The notes beneath the pieces are model-generated. The model worked only from the letters and a program-made list of their open reading frames with translations. It was not told where the DNA came from and ran no database searches. Both the position numbers and the translations under genes were made by a program. This document shows, in pieces, positions 42,630 to 50,893 of a stretch of DNA of 64,000 nucleotides (positions are counted from its first letter, which is position 1; each line of letters begins with the position of its first letter). Origin of the DNA: CAZFBA01 sp964517135 (GTDB lineage: Bacteria > Cyanobacteriota > Vampirovibrionia > JBFMGH01); assembly GCA_964517135.1 (NCBI GenBank), contig CAZFBA010000019.1, forward strand, positions 16,402 through 80,401, in the 5' to 3' direction.

Positions 42630-44432
42630 ATGATGAAAAGATCGTTAACAGCAGTAATATTTCTATTTTTACTTGTTATTTTGGTATTGAGTTACATTAG
42701 TTATTCAATATACTGTCAGACAAAGATTAATGAGTTTAAAAATGATATTGTGACTGCCAATAAACAGTGGAATAACTATTTTAGCCTAGTTAACAAAGTA
42801 AACTCAAAAGAATTATCTTATATTTCTAATTCACCAAAACTAATTGAACTGCTGCATAGTCTTGAAATCAGCCTGCACCAGAATTCATTAAATGATATAA
42901 ATGCTAATATTGCCTTAATTGAAGACTATACCTATAATAAGCTTTCTAATGATATTGATTTGATAGTAATTTACACTAATGACGGTATTATAAGAGCCGG
43001 ATTTGAAAAAGAATCAGATGAAATACCTTTTGTGAATCTGCCTGAAGTCGTTACAAAAGTTCTTGATGGGCAGGCAACAACACTCAACATAAACCTTAAA
43101 GGTAATTTATATTACGCAAACTTTGCTCCGGTATCAAGAAATAATAAAGTATTCGGAGCTATTCTCATTGGTAAACAGATTAATAATAGTGTTGCAGCCT
43201 ATGTTAGAGAACTAACAAACGTTTATCTTGTTGCTTTTACCAAAGATAAGCTAATATCAACCAGTCTGCCTCTAGTAATAGCTGAAAAACTCTTTAACCA
43301 GTTCAGACAGCTTGACCCTGTTTTAACAGGTTTCATTAATAACACTTCTCCTGCTCAGGCCAGCTATATAAATTATCTGGAATCAGTCTCAAGTGACTTC
43401 TGGGCTGCTGGAGATTACATCGTTGACAATAATTCAGGATATATGCTTCTGGTTCCAAATTCCCGAATAATACGTCCATACCTTATTATGAAAGACAACA
43501 TAATGTATATAGCACTGGGGGCGGTAGTATTAGCAGGTTTGATAAGCTTATTGCTTTCCAGAATTATCACCTCTCTAATTGATATAGTCAATATTAAAGC
43601 AGTTGAAACCTCAGAGAGATTTAGTGTTGTTAATAAAACATTCAATAAAACAGTCGATAAGCACATAGATGGTATTTTAAACAGGGTTCTTTCACTGTTG
43701 AATTTAGAGTTTTTCCGCACAAATAAAGAGTTGCAGGAAGTTTCAAACACATTTTTTACTATGGTTAAAGACTACAAAGCTAAAATGCTGCTGGAAAACT
43801 TCTCTTCTAACCCTAATGTAAACAAAATGATTTCCTCAAGGTCTTCTAATAGCTGTACTGTTAATACCAGAACAGTTACAATGTATTATTCTAACGTAAA
43901 AGAATTTACTCAGCTGATGGAATTTTTCTCTCCTGCAAGAGCTTTCACACTTCTTAGTATCTATCTTAGAATACAGCACGAAATTATTCAGAAATATAAT
44001 GGCAAAATACTCAAACAAACAGATGATAGACTTGTTGCAGTCTTTGAAAATGCAAACCATGCAAGAGATGCCATCTCTGCTTCCTTTGAAATACAAAACA
44101 CTTTGCATAAACTAAGTTCTGTAAATCCTGAAAATATTGAACTATCTGTTGCAGTATCCAGTGGTGAAGTTGTAAGTTCCTTTATTATGGATCAAGAAAC
44201 CTATATTGGCACAGCAACAAAAGTAGGTGAAAAACTCTGTAACGAAACTCCTGCTGGCTGGATTTACGTTTCTCAATATACTTATGACCTGGCTGGAGTT
44301 GAAGAACTTGATGCCAGGCAGGATATGCTTGTTGTAAAAGGCATTAAAAACCCTGTTCAATTCTTTAAATTTGATCCAGATGCTATAATAATTAACGTTA
44401 CAAGAGAAATTGAAGACAAAGTGAACGCATAA
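42630..44432 (+). CDS. Membrane sensor protein with degenerate class III cyclase domain
   Basis: 600 residues. A first membrane helix at about 6-26, an extracytoplasmic domain of about 260 residues (Cache-like, inferred), a second helix near 289-310, a helical linker and a C-terminal class III adenylate/guanylate cyclase homology domain (about 412-580). In that domain the first metal-binding Asp is replaced (YSNV where FxDI is usual), the second is kept (TDDRLVAVF), and the Asn/Arg transition-state pair is not visible in GTATKVGEKLCN. It is therefore probably inactive and may sense or bind rather than make cAMP. ATG with GGTGTGG upstream. A strong terminator follows. Confidence 0.85.
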   Translation: MMKRSLTAVIFLFLLVILVLSYISYSIYCQTKINEFKNDIVTANKQWNNYFSLVNKVNSKELSYISNSPKLIELLHSLEISLHQNSLNDINANIALIEDYTYNKLSNDIDLIVIYTNDGIIRAGFEKESDEIPFVNLPEVVTKVLDGQATTLNINLKGNLYYANFAPVSRNNKVFGAILIGKQINNSVAAYVRELTNVYLVAFTKDKLISTSLPLVIAEKLFNQFRQLDPVLTGFINNTSPAQASYINYLESVSSDFWAAGDYIVDNNSGYMLLVPNSRIIRPYLIMKDNIMYIALGAVVLAGLISLLLSRIITSLIDIVNIKAVETSERFSVVNKTFNKTVDKHIDGILNRVLSLLNLEFFRTNKELQEVSNTFFTMVKDYKAKMLLENFSSNPNVNKMISSRSSNSCTVNTRTVTMYYSNVKEFTQLMEFFSPARAFTLLSIYLRIQHEIIQKYNGKILKQTDDRLVAVFENANHARDAISASFEIQNTLHKLSSVNPENIELSVAVSSGEVVSSFIMDQETYIGTATKVGEKLCNETPAGWIYVSQYTYDLAGVEELDARQDMLVVKGIKNPVQFFKFDPDAIIINVTREIEDKVNA

Positions 44433-44455
44433 CTGCTTTTATTGTCAGCTTACAG

Positions 44456-44475
44456 GACGGCAATGATTTGCCGTC
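44456..44475 (+). terminator. Intrinsic terminator of the cyclase-like gene
   Basis: Stem GACGGCAA/TTGCCGTC with a four-base loop, followed by ATTTTTAT, 24 bp after the stop. Confidence 0.88.
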
Positions 44476-44544
44476 ATTTTTATATAAAACTAAATATTTC
44501 TGCAGAATTGCCGATAAATACAATGTAGTTACAAATGTAACAGA

Positions 44545-45135
44545 ATGTTTATGTCAGGCAAATATTTTGTACATCCCTCATCATACATAGAAAACCCGGT
44601 TATTATTGGTGACAAAACACGAATAATGCACTTTTGTCATATAATGCCACATGCAATCATAGGCAGCAACTGTATTATCGGTCGCAATGTAACTGTAGAA
44701 CCAGGTGTAATAATAGGTAATAATGTTACTATTGAAGATAATGTAATGATTAAAAGTGGTACCATTATTGAAGACAATGTTATATGCGGTCCTTCAATAG
44801 TTTTTACCCTGGCACCTGTGATAAGGCCCAGAGATATCAAGCCAAAACCTTCAAAATTGAGGCCGACTATAATCAAGATGGGTGCCAGTATTGGGGCAAA
44901 TTCAACCATAATATGCGGTAATACACTAGGGGTATATGCAATGATAGGGGCAGGTAGTGTTATAACAATGCCTGTTCCTAATTATGCTTTTGTATACGGC
45001 AATCCGGCCAGAGCAGCTGGCTGGGCCTGCCAATGTGGTAGTGTTATCAACTTTAAAAACTCCAGAGCAATATGCAAATATTGTAAAAGTATCTATCAAA
45101 TGCTTGAATTAAACGAAGTGGTTAAAGTTGCCTGA
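44545..45135 (+). CDS. Hexapeptide-repeat N-acetyltransferase, WlbB/WbpD-like
   Basis: 196 residues forming a left-handed beta-helix (IIGDKTRIMHFCHIMPHAII, then IIGRNVTVEPGVIIGNNVTI). The order HPSSYIE, RIMHFCHI, GPSIVFTL, GASIGANSTIICG and YGNPARAAGW matches UDP-2-acetamido-3-amino-2,3-dideoxy-glucuronate N-acetyltransferases (WlbB/WbpD), which make surface-polysaccharide sugars from acetyl-CoA. A C-terminal zinc knuckle (CQCG and CKYC) also fits. No other sugar-pathway gene is beside it. The ribosome site is weak; ATG at 44551 is an alternative. Confidence 0.85.
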   Translation: MFMSGKYFVHPSSYIENPVIIGDKTRIMHFCHIMPHAIIGSNCIIGRNVTVEPGVIIGNNVTIEDNVMIKSGTIIEDNVICGPSIVFTLAPVIRPRDIKPKPSKLRPTIIKMGASIGANSTIICGNTLGVYAMIGAGSVITMPVPNYAFVYGNPARAAGWACQCGSVINFKNSRAICKYCKSIYQMLELNEVVKVA

Positions 45136-45250
45136 TTAAAAATTAATAGCAATAATAACTATTATTGACAAAAGGGGATCTTTTTTATCCTCTCTGCTTC
45201 TATTAAAATTGAGAATAGGTGAATTTTATATGCCCTATATTAGCCAGCTA

Positions 45251-45377
45251 TACTGATCCTTGAAAGTAATGTATAGATTCCAGATTATAGAGGCCGGGTG
45301 TTTTTGCCCGCTGTGGGGGCAAAAACACCCTACTGAATTCTATCAGCATATATTAATTATTTACGTGGAATGGTATA
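45251..45377 (+). repeat. 127-bp inverted-repeat element, copy 1
   Basis: Matches the reverse complement of 48015-48141 over 127 bp with one mismatch outside the centre. The centre is a hairpin: GGGTGTTTTTGC (45296-45307) and GCAAAAACACCC (45319-45330) are shared, but the 11-base loop is CCGCTGTGGGG here. The far end carries an extended -10-like TGGTATAAT reading into the 45395 gene. Confidence 0.9.
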
Positions 45378-45394
45378 ATTTAGTGAGAGGAAAA

Positions 45395-47125
45395 ATGAAA
45401 AAACTGAAATTGACTGTCATTTGTCTTTTTTGTGCATTATCTTTTGTTGTAATCCTTCTAAAACCTGCTGTTAGAGCTGATGATGTTAATACCCATCAAT
45501 TTCAACTGGATATCACTGATCCAACTGTTACAACAAATCCTGCTGGTGCTAATTATCCTGGTTTACGGGGCGGAGATCAGCTTATTCGCTATACGCCTGC
45601 CTTTGGAAAGACAACAGGTACCAATGAATACGGAGCTGAAATCACTGTTATAGATGGTATAGTTGTTATGAAAACAGGTTCAAATTCCATCATACCAGAG
45701 AATGGCTATGTATTAAGCGGTCATGGATCAGCTAAAAAGTGGCTGAATACTAATACTATTATTGGTACATTCATTGATATAGCCGAACAAAACAATATGG
45801 TAAGTGTCAGGACAACCAGTGATAGCTATATTTATGCTGCTGATCAAATGATAATTGATGCTGAAAAAAGCATCATGCAGGATACAGTTAATGATGAAAC
45901 CCATTATTTGCAGAAAGCCAGACAATTATTACAAAAGGCAAAAGATACTTTACTTTTAGCAAAGGCCTCCAGCAACCCAGATGATATTATAAACAAAGCA
46001 CAGGAAGCTTACAGAATAGCAGAGCAGGCTTATTATAACTCCATACCTGTTTATAGCAATCAGGAAAGAGGAGTATGGGTCAGACCTGCTGAAAAAACAG
46101 ATAAAGAAATTATTCAAAGAATTCAAAAGATAGCTGATGCAGGTATTAATACTGTCTATCTGGAAACATTTTACCACGGTTATACTATATATCCCAGTAA
46201 GGTAGCAGCAAAGTACGGTATAGAAACACAAACACCGTTTTTTAAAGGCAGTGACCCACTGAAACTCTGGATTAAACACTCAAAGGCTAACAATATTAAA
46301 GTCATACCCTGGATAGAAACTTTCTATACTGGAACCGGTACACCGGGCCCTATACTGACAAAAAAACCTGAATGGGCCAACATACAAAAGCTTTCACTAA
46401 GTTCTGAAACTCTAAAACCCTCAACACTTGAAGCAGGTGCCTATTTTATTGACCCTGCAAACACTGAGGCAAGACAATATGTCATTAAAATAATTGAAGA
46501 AATAGTGAAAAACTATGATGTTGCAGGTATAAACCTTGACTATATACGTTATCCAACAAGCAAGCCAGAGCATTTTCCTGATTTTCTTGAATCTACCTGG
46601 GGATACACTGAAACAGCAAGGAAAGAATTCCTTAAACTATATGAAATAGACCCATTTGAAATTAGCCACACTTGTGAAAGCTGGCATAAATGGGAACAAT
46701 ACAGGCAAAATCAGGTTAATAGAATGGTTAAAGATGTTTATAAAGCCCTGAAAATCATTAACCCTGACCTTGAGCTGTCTGCTGTTATTTTTCCTGATTA
46801 CCAGAAAGCAAAAGTTGAAAAGCTGCAAGACTGGCATAAATGGGTTAATAAAGGTTATATTGATGCTTTAACACCTATTATACTAGGTTCATCACCAGAA
46901 CTGGTTGGCGAAATATCCACTAACCTTATGGAATTTTCAGATGGGCGGGTTAAAATATACACAGGCATTTTTGGAGCCTTTAATAATGATCTGCCTATCA
47001 TCTTTATAAAACAAATTCAGGCTGCAAATAGATCAGGCATCAACGGTATCAATATTTTTGACCTTGCACATCTTGAAGAAGAGTACATAAAAGCACTGAA
47101 AGAAGGCCCATTTAAAGGTTTTTAG
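45395..47125 (+). CDS. Exported glycosyl-hydrolase-like protein (GHL10, COG1649)
   Basis: 576 residues from ATG 45395, which has GAGAGG upstream and begins a signal peptide (KKLKLTVICLFCALSFVVIL). The open frame reaches back into the repeat element but without a plausible start. Residues about 30-150 form an N-terminal domain with GGDQLIRYTPAFG. The GHL10 domain starts at about 220 (RGVWVRPAEKTDKEIIQRIQ) and includes VYLETFYHGY, KVIPWIETFYTGTG and VAGINLDYIRYP with the likely acidic residues. The family is secreted and probably acts on envelope glycans; no enzyme activity is established. Transcription may start within the repeat element. Confidence 0.88.
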   Translation: MKKLKLTVICLFCALSFVVILLKPAVRADDVNTHQFQLDITDPTVTTNPAGANYPGLRGGDQLIRYTPAFGKTTGTNEYGAEITVIDGIVVMKTGSNSIIPENGYVLSGHGSAKKWLNTNTIIGTFIDIAEQNNMVSVRTTSDSYIYAADQMIIDAEKSIMQDTVNDETHYLQKARQLLQKAKDTLLLAKASSNPDDIINKAQEAYRIAEQAYYNSIPVYSNQERGVWVRPAEKTDKEIIQRIQKIADAGINTVYLETFYHGYTIYPSKVAAKYGIETQTPFFKGSDPLKLWIKHSKANNIKVIPWIETFYTGTGTPGPILTKKPEWANIQKLSLSSETLKPSTLEAGAYFIDPANTEARQYVIKIIEEIVKNYDVAGINLDYIRYPTSKPEHFPDFLESTWGYTETARKEFLKLYEIDPFEISHTCESWHKWEQYRQNQVNRMVKDVYKALKIINPDLELSAVIFPDYQKAKVEKLQDWHKWVNKGYIDALTPIILGSSPELVGEISTNLMEFSDGRVKIYTGIFGAFNNDLPIIFIKQIQAANRSGINGINIFDLAHLEEEYIKALKEGPFKGF

Positions 47126-47140
47126 AAACATTAACTATTA

Positions 47141-47860
47141 TCAAAAACTGCAAAACATAACAAGCTTGCCATCGTCAGTACGCCACCTGAGCCAGCCAAT
47201 GGGGCTGCCCTGCCCTAAATCTCTTACTCTTACAAGCAGCCAATTACCTCTAATGTGCTTAAATTCAATAGACCTGACCTGAGAAAAGTCATAATTTACA
47301 GGGCGGGCATTGTCTTGTGGGGCTGATCTCAGGGTTCTCATGCTTTTAGGTACGCCAGAAATAAAGTACAGGAGGTTTTTTCTGGCAAATGTTTGCATAA
47401 ACTGAAGCCAGGTATAGAAATTGCCGACATAAGGGTTGTATTCTGTCTTTAGGCCCTCTGTTTTTAGATATACCCAGCCTCTTTTGTCTGATTTCTGATC
47501 GTATATAACTTCTGCCCAGTTTTCAATATCGTCTGAGACGGTCATTATAGCTATACCTTTATAGGGGTAAAATGCTATGAATGCTTGATGGGGGTCTTCA
47601 ATCTCTCCGGTAGCGCTGTTGATTTGTACTCTGGCAATATTCCAGTTAAGTATTTCTTTTAGAGAGCTGTTCAAATCGGGGTCTTCATATATTTTAATGT
47701 TATTTGGTGCAAAATAGACGCCGGTTCCATAGTTCTTATGACCCGGAAAATTTTCTGGCCCAAAGCCAGTCAGCAATGCAGCTGCCGGAAGCCCTCCAAC
47801 TATAAGTAAAACAATTACAATAAAATATCTTTTAACCTGAGTAATTAAATTTTGTGTCAT
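47141..47860 (-). CDS. Membrane-anchored SH3-like protein
   Basis: 239 residues. An N-terminal hydrophobic anchor (VKRYFIVIVLLIVGGLPAAALL) precedes a beta-rich extracytoplasmic part with two SH3-like segments (NNIKIYEDPDLNSSL to GWVYLKTEG, and MRTLRSAPQDNARPV to WLLVRVRD.GWLRWRT). Such bacterial SH3-like domains often bind cell-wall or metabolite ligands; function here is unknown. Convergent with the GHL10 gene (15 bp apart), and both lie between the two copies of the 127-bp repeat. Confidence 0.78.
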   Translation of the reverse strand: MTQNLITQVKRYFIVIVLLIVGGLPAAALLTGFGPENFPGHKNYGTGVYFAPNNIKIYEDPDLNSSLKEILNWNIARVQINSATGEIEDPHQAFIAFYPYKGIAIMTVSDDIENWAEVIYDQKSDKRGWVYLKTEGLKTEYNPYVGNFYTWLQFMQTFARKNLLYFISGVPKSMRTLRSAPQDNARPVNYDFSQVRSIEFKHIRGNWLLVRVRDLGQGSPIGWLRWRTDDGKLVMFCSF

Positions 47861-48377
47861 AAAATAGATGATTGCCTTAACAAAATTATGTTCCCGGCCT
47901 GTGGCCTGATAAATTTTCTCAAAACCATCATAGCAGCAACTATTTGGTATGAAAAATTTGTGAAAATTGTTAAGTTTGTTGATATTTAGCCTGGTTTATT
48001 GCATTGAGGGTATTTATACCATTCCACTTAAATAATTAATATATGCTGATAGAATTCAGTAGGGTGTTTTTGCTAGCTATGCTAGCAAAAACACCCGGCC
48101 TCTATAATCTGGAATCTATACATTACTTTCAAGGATCAGTATATAAAAGCTTTCAGTATATATTTTTTTTCTGGCATTTATTTTAATGGGTTTTTGCAGG
48201 GTTAATTTCTGTTAATGGTTGCTTAATAGCGGTTTTGTTTCTTGTTTCTATTATGTTTAAAGAGTTTGAGAAATGTTCTTAATGTTTTTTTTATGATAAT
48301 TAAAATTTTCCTGTTTTTTCCTTTTTCAGCTGAAAATGGTTTTATAATAGATTTAGTCATATAGAGGAGACAATAAA
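47861..48377. other. Intergenic region of 517 bp with repeat copy 2
   Basis: Upstream of both the SH3-like gene and the 85-aa gene. Holds the 127-bp repeat copy (48015-48141). The remainder is AT-rich and shows no gene; a TTGTGAAAATTG half-site at about 47956 resembles half a Rex site only. Confidence 0.5.
48015..48141 (-). repeat. 127-bp inverted-repeat element, copy 2
   Basis: Inverted copy of 45251-45377. The flanks and the 12-bp stem arms are identical, with one substitution outside the centre, but the 11-base loop is TAGCATAGCTA (in the orientation of copy 1), which extends the stem by four pairs. Its end carries GGTATAAA facing the SH3-like gene, 154 bp away. Confidence 0.9.
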
Positions 48378-48635
48378 ATGGTTTTAATGCAAAAGTTGAA
48401 AGCATTAGAAAAGCAAATTATCTTTATTCGCTGGGCTACTGGTGAATCTTTCGGTAAACTTCAGTATGTTGGTAATGATTTTGTGGAGTTTCAGATCATT
48501 GATGAATACCATCAATATTCTGAGACAATATATTTAAGGCCGCAACTCATATTAGAAGTTGTTGCTGGTGGTAGTGAGGTGGCAAAAATAGTTGCTGAGT
48601 TGTCTCATAATCTTCCTTCTCCTGGCATTAATTAA
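48378..48635 (+). CDS. Small protein with Sm-like beta-barrel pattern (85 aa)
   Basis: 85 residues, preceded by a strong site (GAGGAGA). The alternation KQIIFIRWATGESFGKLQYV, then GNDFVEFQII and ETIYLRPQLILEVV resembles the Sm fold (helix, bent strands, GxL turn). It could be an Hfq-like or other small Sm-like protein, but none of the exact Hfq signatures is present. A terminator lies 124 bp downstream. Function unknown. Confidence 0.7.
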   Translation: MVLMQKLKALEKQIIFIRWATGESFGKLQYVGNDFVEFQIIDEYHQYSETIYLRPQLILEVVAGGSEVAKIVAELSHNLPSPGIN

Positions 48636-49116
48636 CTGAATTCTTATATATAGATTATTAACATTTGTTTTTCCCCTCTGAACTTGACTTACTCTCTCTT
48701 TCCTACTCTATTTCTCCCAAATATGTCTTATTCTAATTAATTTTAGATGAAAGATGATAGAGATTCCTCTGATGGAGTCTCTTTTATTATTTAAAGTTTT
48801 GATCATAAAGCCTGTAGTAGTTTTCTGCATTATAATCCCTGAAATCAGGTCAAGATAAAATTGTATAAATCTGTGTATAACTTATTCACTTGCCCAAAAA
48901 CTAAGCCAACAGAAAAAATTTAATTAGACAGTAGGAACCTTTGATTAATTAGAAATTACTGATTCCAGCAAAAACGACACTAATTTCTTGAATCTGAGAA
49001 CATACAAGTTATTCAGAACCCCCAGTAATAAGAATTTAATAAAAATTTACTATTTTTTCCGCAACTTTTTATGTTTAGAAGACTTTAAATAATAGCACTA
49101 TTCTTGGGGTTATATT
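48636..49116. other. Intergenic region of 481 bp
   Basis: A pyrimidine-rich stretch (48660-48730), the terminator at 48759-48787 and an AT-rich remainder. No gene is recognised. Confidence 0.5.
48759..48787 (+). terminator. Intrinsic terminator downstream of the 85-aa gene
   Basis: Stem AGAGATTCC/GGAGTCTCT (one G-T pair) with a six-base loop, followed by TTTATTATTT. Confidence 0.68.
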
Positions 49117-49383
49117 GTGAACGTATCAATGATTCAGACAACAGGATATTTTAAACGACTGGGAGATAATATTCGCCAGTCAAAGGTAATGCAAAGTGCC
49201 CATAAAGTTTCACCCTGGACCATTGCAGGTGCCGGTGCAGTCATAGCACTGGGAGCATATGCTGCACATAAAACTTCTCAGGTAAGCACCAGGCCTAACT
49301 TTACTCCTGTTACGCCAGCCAAACCTGATTTCACAGTTAAGCAACCGAACATACCAGGGCAAAACATTAACTTCTTTGGGTAA
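49117..49383 (+). CDS. Small single-helix protein (88 aa)
   Basis: 88 residues: a basic start, one hydrophobic helix (WTIAGAGAVIALGAYAAH, about 34-51), and a Pro/Asn-rich tail (TPVTPAKPDF, NIPGQNINFFG). The start could be GTG 49117, with GGGG upstream, or ATG 49129. It appears as a single gene. No family is recognised; a membrane-associated small protein is likely. Confidence 0.55.
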   Translation: MNVSMIQTTGYFKRLGDNIRQSKVMQSAHKVSPWTIAGAGAVIALGAYAAHKTSQVSTRPNFTPVTPAKPDFTVKQPNIPGQNINFFG

Positions 49384-49508
49384 TCAAGCGTTTTTATATT
49401 AATAACCTGCTATAAAGAACTCTTAATTTAATACTTCTTAAGTTAAGTCTTTTATTAATGAAACAAGAGTTACGCAGTTTATACTGAATTGCAATCAACG
49501 TATAAGCT

Positions 49509-49574
49509 GTCATTCTAAGGATGAAGCCCCAAAAAATATCCTATAAGCAGGTCCTTCGCTGCGCTAAAGATGAC
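49509..49574. repeat. REP-like palindromic element
   Basis: Begins GTCATTCTAAGGATGAAGCC and ends GCTAAAGATGAC; its ends are near-complementary (GTCAT/ATGAC) with internal GGTCCTTCGCTGCGC. It resembles the widespread intergenic repeat of the GTCATTCTGAG...GAAGGATC type. Confidence 0.6.
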
Positions 49575-49999
49575 AAAAAATCGGGAAGGAGGCTAATAAC
49601 ATCAGGAGCGTACTAAGTTCGCTCCTGAGAGTCTTTATCAATGAGGCCAAAACCCATATCTTCACTTTTAAAATTTTTGAAAATCGAAAACAAAAAGTCT
49701 ATTGTTATAGTTATGCATTAGTCTTCTAAGTTGACTTCTTTATGGAAAAATAATTCTTCCGGGAAAAAATTCACGTTTTAATTGTACAAAGTACACTTTT
49801 TCTTGCCTCGTCCATCTTTCGGAGGAAATTGTTGTCAGCATTAGATTTAAAACTTAGTGTATTTTGAACAATTATGTAAACAAGTGTAAATTTTACGCTC
49901 ATTTGGGGTTCCTTTTTTTTTAGGTCTAGAATAAACTTAATAATGTCAGCAGGAAACAAAATTTATCCTTTATCCCGCTAATAATTAAAAATCATATAT

Positions 50000-50121
50000 A
50001 TAAATCCCCTAATTGATAGTTAAATCCCCCTAAGAAACAGAGTAAATTTTCCCCCTAAATTAAATCCCCACAAATTAAATTTTTTTCAAAACCTCTACCC
50101 CCCAAAAAGAGGTTTTTTTTT
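50000..50121 (+). ncRNA. Candidate small RNA with repeated C-rich motifs
   Basis: Five C tracts (50006-50009, 50026-50030, 50051-50055, 50066-50069, 50098-50103), most preceded by TAAAT or ATTTT, end in a strong terminator whose loop holds CCCCCC. No gene precedes this terminator for 700 bp, which implies a separate transcript. C-rich single-stranded motifs are typical of sRNAs that pair with ribosome sites. The 5' end is unknown; it may be nearer 49960. Alternatively this is a leader controlling cbiM. Confidence 0.4.
50091..50121 (+). terminator. Intrinsic terminator of the C-rich candidate RNA
   Basis: Stem ACCTCT/AGAGGT (50091-50096 and 50108-50113), extendable by AA/TT, then an eight- to nine-base T run. 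It lies 132 bp before the cbiM start. Confidence 0.88.
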
Positions 50122-50252
50122 GCTCTGATAAAAGCAGGGTTGCTTAAAAACCAGAACAAAAAATGAATACGCTTCATAAAGAATTATTGACTGACAGTCT
50201 TATCGTTCATAAAATTAAGAACAATATACATTTAATAGAAGAGGTGAATTTT

Positions 50253-50882
50253 ATGCATATACCCGATGGATTTCTTGCCACGCCTGTCAATATTACAACT
50301 GCTGTTGTTTCTGCGGGTTTTATAGGTATGGCTCTCAGAGAGACTTACAGAAAAATTGAACCTGAAAAAATCAAATATATTGTGCTTTTGACTGCTTTTA
50401 TATTCGGGGCTCAGATGATAAACTTCAATATTTTATCCGGGACCAGCGGTCATTTTCTCGGAGCAGCGCTTGCAGCAATACTTTTTGGGCACTGGGTAGC
50501 TATATTAATAATGTCTGTAGTACTTTCAACACAATGTATTTTCTTTGCTGACGGCGGTATTACTGCTCTCGGTTCTAATATCTTTAACATGGCTATTATT
50601 GGTAGTTTTTCAGCTTACTATGTTTATCGGTTCCTGCTGAAAAAAATTACCGGCAAAGTGCTTTATCAATATGCTGTATATGGTTTTTCAGCTTTTGTAT
50701 CAATAGTCTGTGCGGCCTTTTTATGCTCTTTTGAACTGGCAATAAGCGGGCTGGCTTCTCCTGTAAATATTTTTGCAAACATGATCAGTGTTCATAGCCT
50801 TATAGGGATGGCAGAAGGCATTATAACTGCCGGTATTCTTTATGTTATTACACTTTATCAACAAAAAGTTATTTCAGTATAG
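50253..50882 (+). CDS. cbiM: Cobalt/nickel transport substrate-binding membrane protein CbiM
   Basis: 209 residues from ATG 50253 (GAGGTG upstream). The start gives the exact N-terminus MHIPDGFL, whose His2 is a metal ligand in CbiM/NikM; the longer frame would bury it. Six or seven hydrophobic helices follow, with GTSGHFLGAALAAILFGHW (second metal His region). It is the S-component of an energy-coupling-factor transporter. The next gene is its small partner, but the CbiQ and CbiO components are not in this window. Cobalt versus nickel cannot be told from sequence alone. Confidence 0.93.
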   Translation: MHIPDGFLATPVNITTAVVSAGFIGMALRETYRKIEPEKIKYIVLLTAFIFGAQMINFNILSGTSGHFLGAALAAILFGHWVAILIMSVVLSTQCIFFADGGITALGSNIFNMAIIGSFSAYYVYRFLLKKITGKVLYQYAVYGFSAFVSIVCAAFLCSFELAISGLASPVNIFANMISVHSLIGMAEGIITAGILYVITLYQQKVISV

Positions 50883-50893
50883 AGGAAAACATC

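Larger units (their letters stand above)
49384..50252. other. Long noncoding region of 869 bp before cbiM
   Basis: Contains, in order, a REP-like palindromic element (49509-49574), a 9-bp hairpin TCAGGAGCG/CGCTCCTGA (49602-49628), an AT-rich part with one possible 43-codon frame on the minus strand (49771-49902, start ATG with AAGGA), the C-rich candidate sRNA and its terminator (about 49960-50121), and the cbiM leader. No cobalamin or other known riboswitch is recognised. Confidence 0.55.

Noticed and set aside
45296..45330. Hairpin of the 127-bp repeat as a transcription terminator
   Set aside because: No T run follows the stem on either strand, and the element lies upstream, not downstream, of the genes.
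49771..49902. Possible 43-codon gene on the minus strand with AAGGA before ATG
   Set aside because: It is short, has no recognisable composition or motif, and lies in an AT-rich noncoding stretch; one good ribosome-like site is not enough.
50122..50252. Cobalamin or nickel/cobalt riboswitch before cbiM
   Set aside because: None of the conserved boxes I know could be found; only the terminator and C-rich tracts are present.
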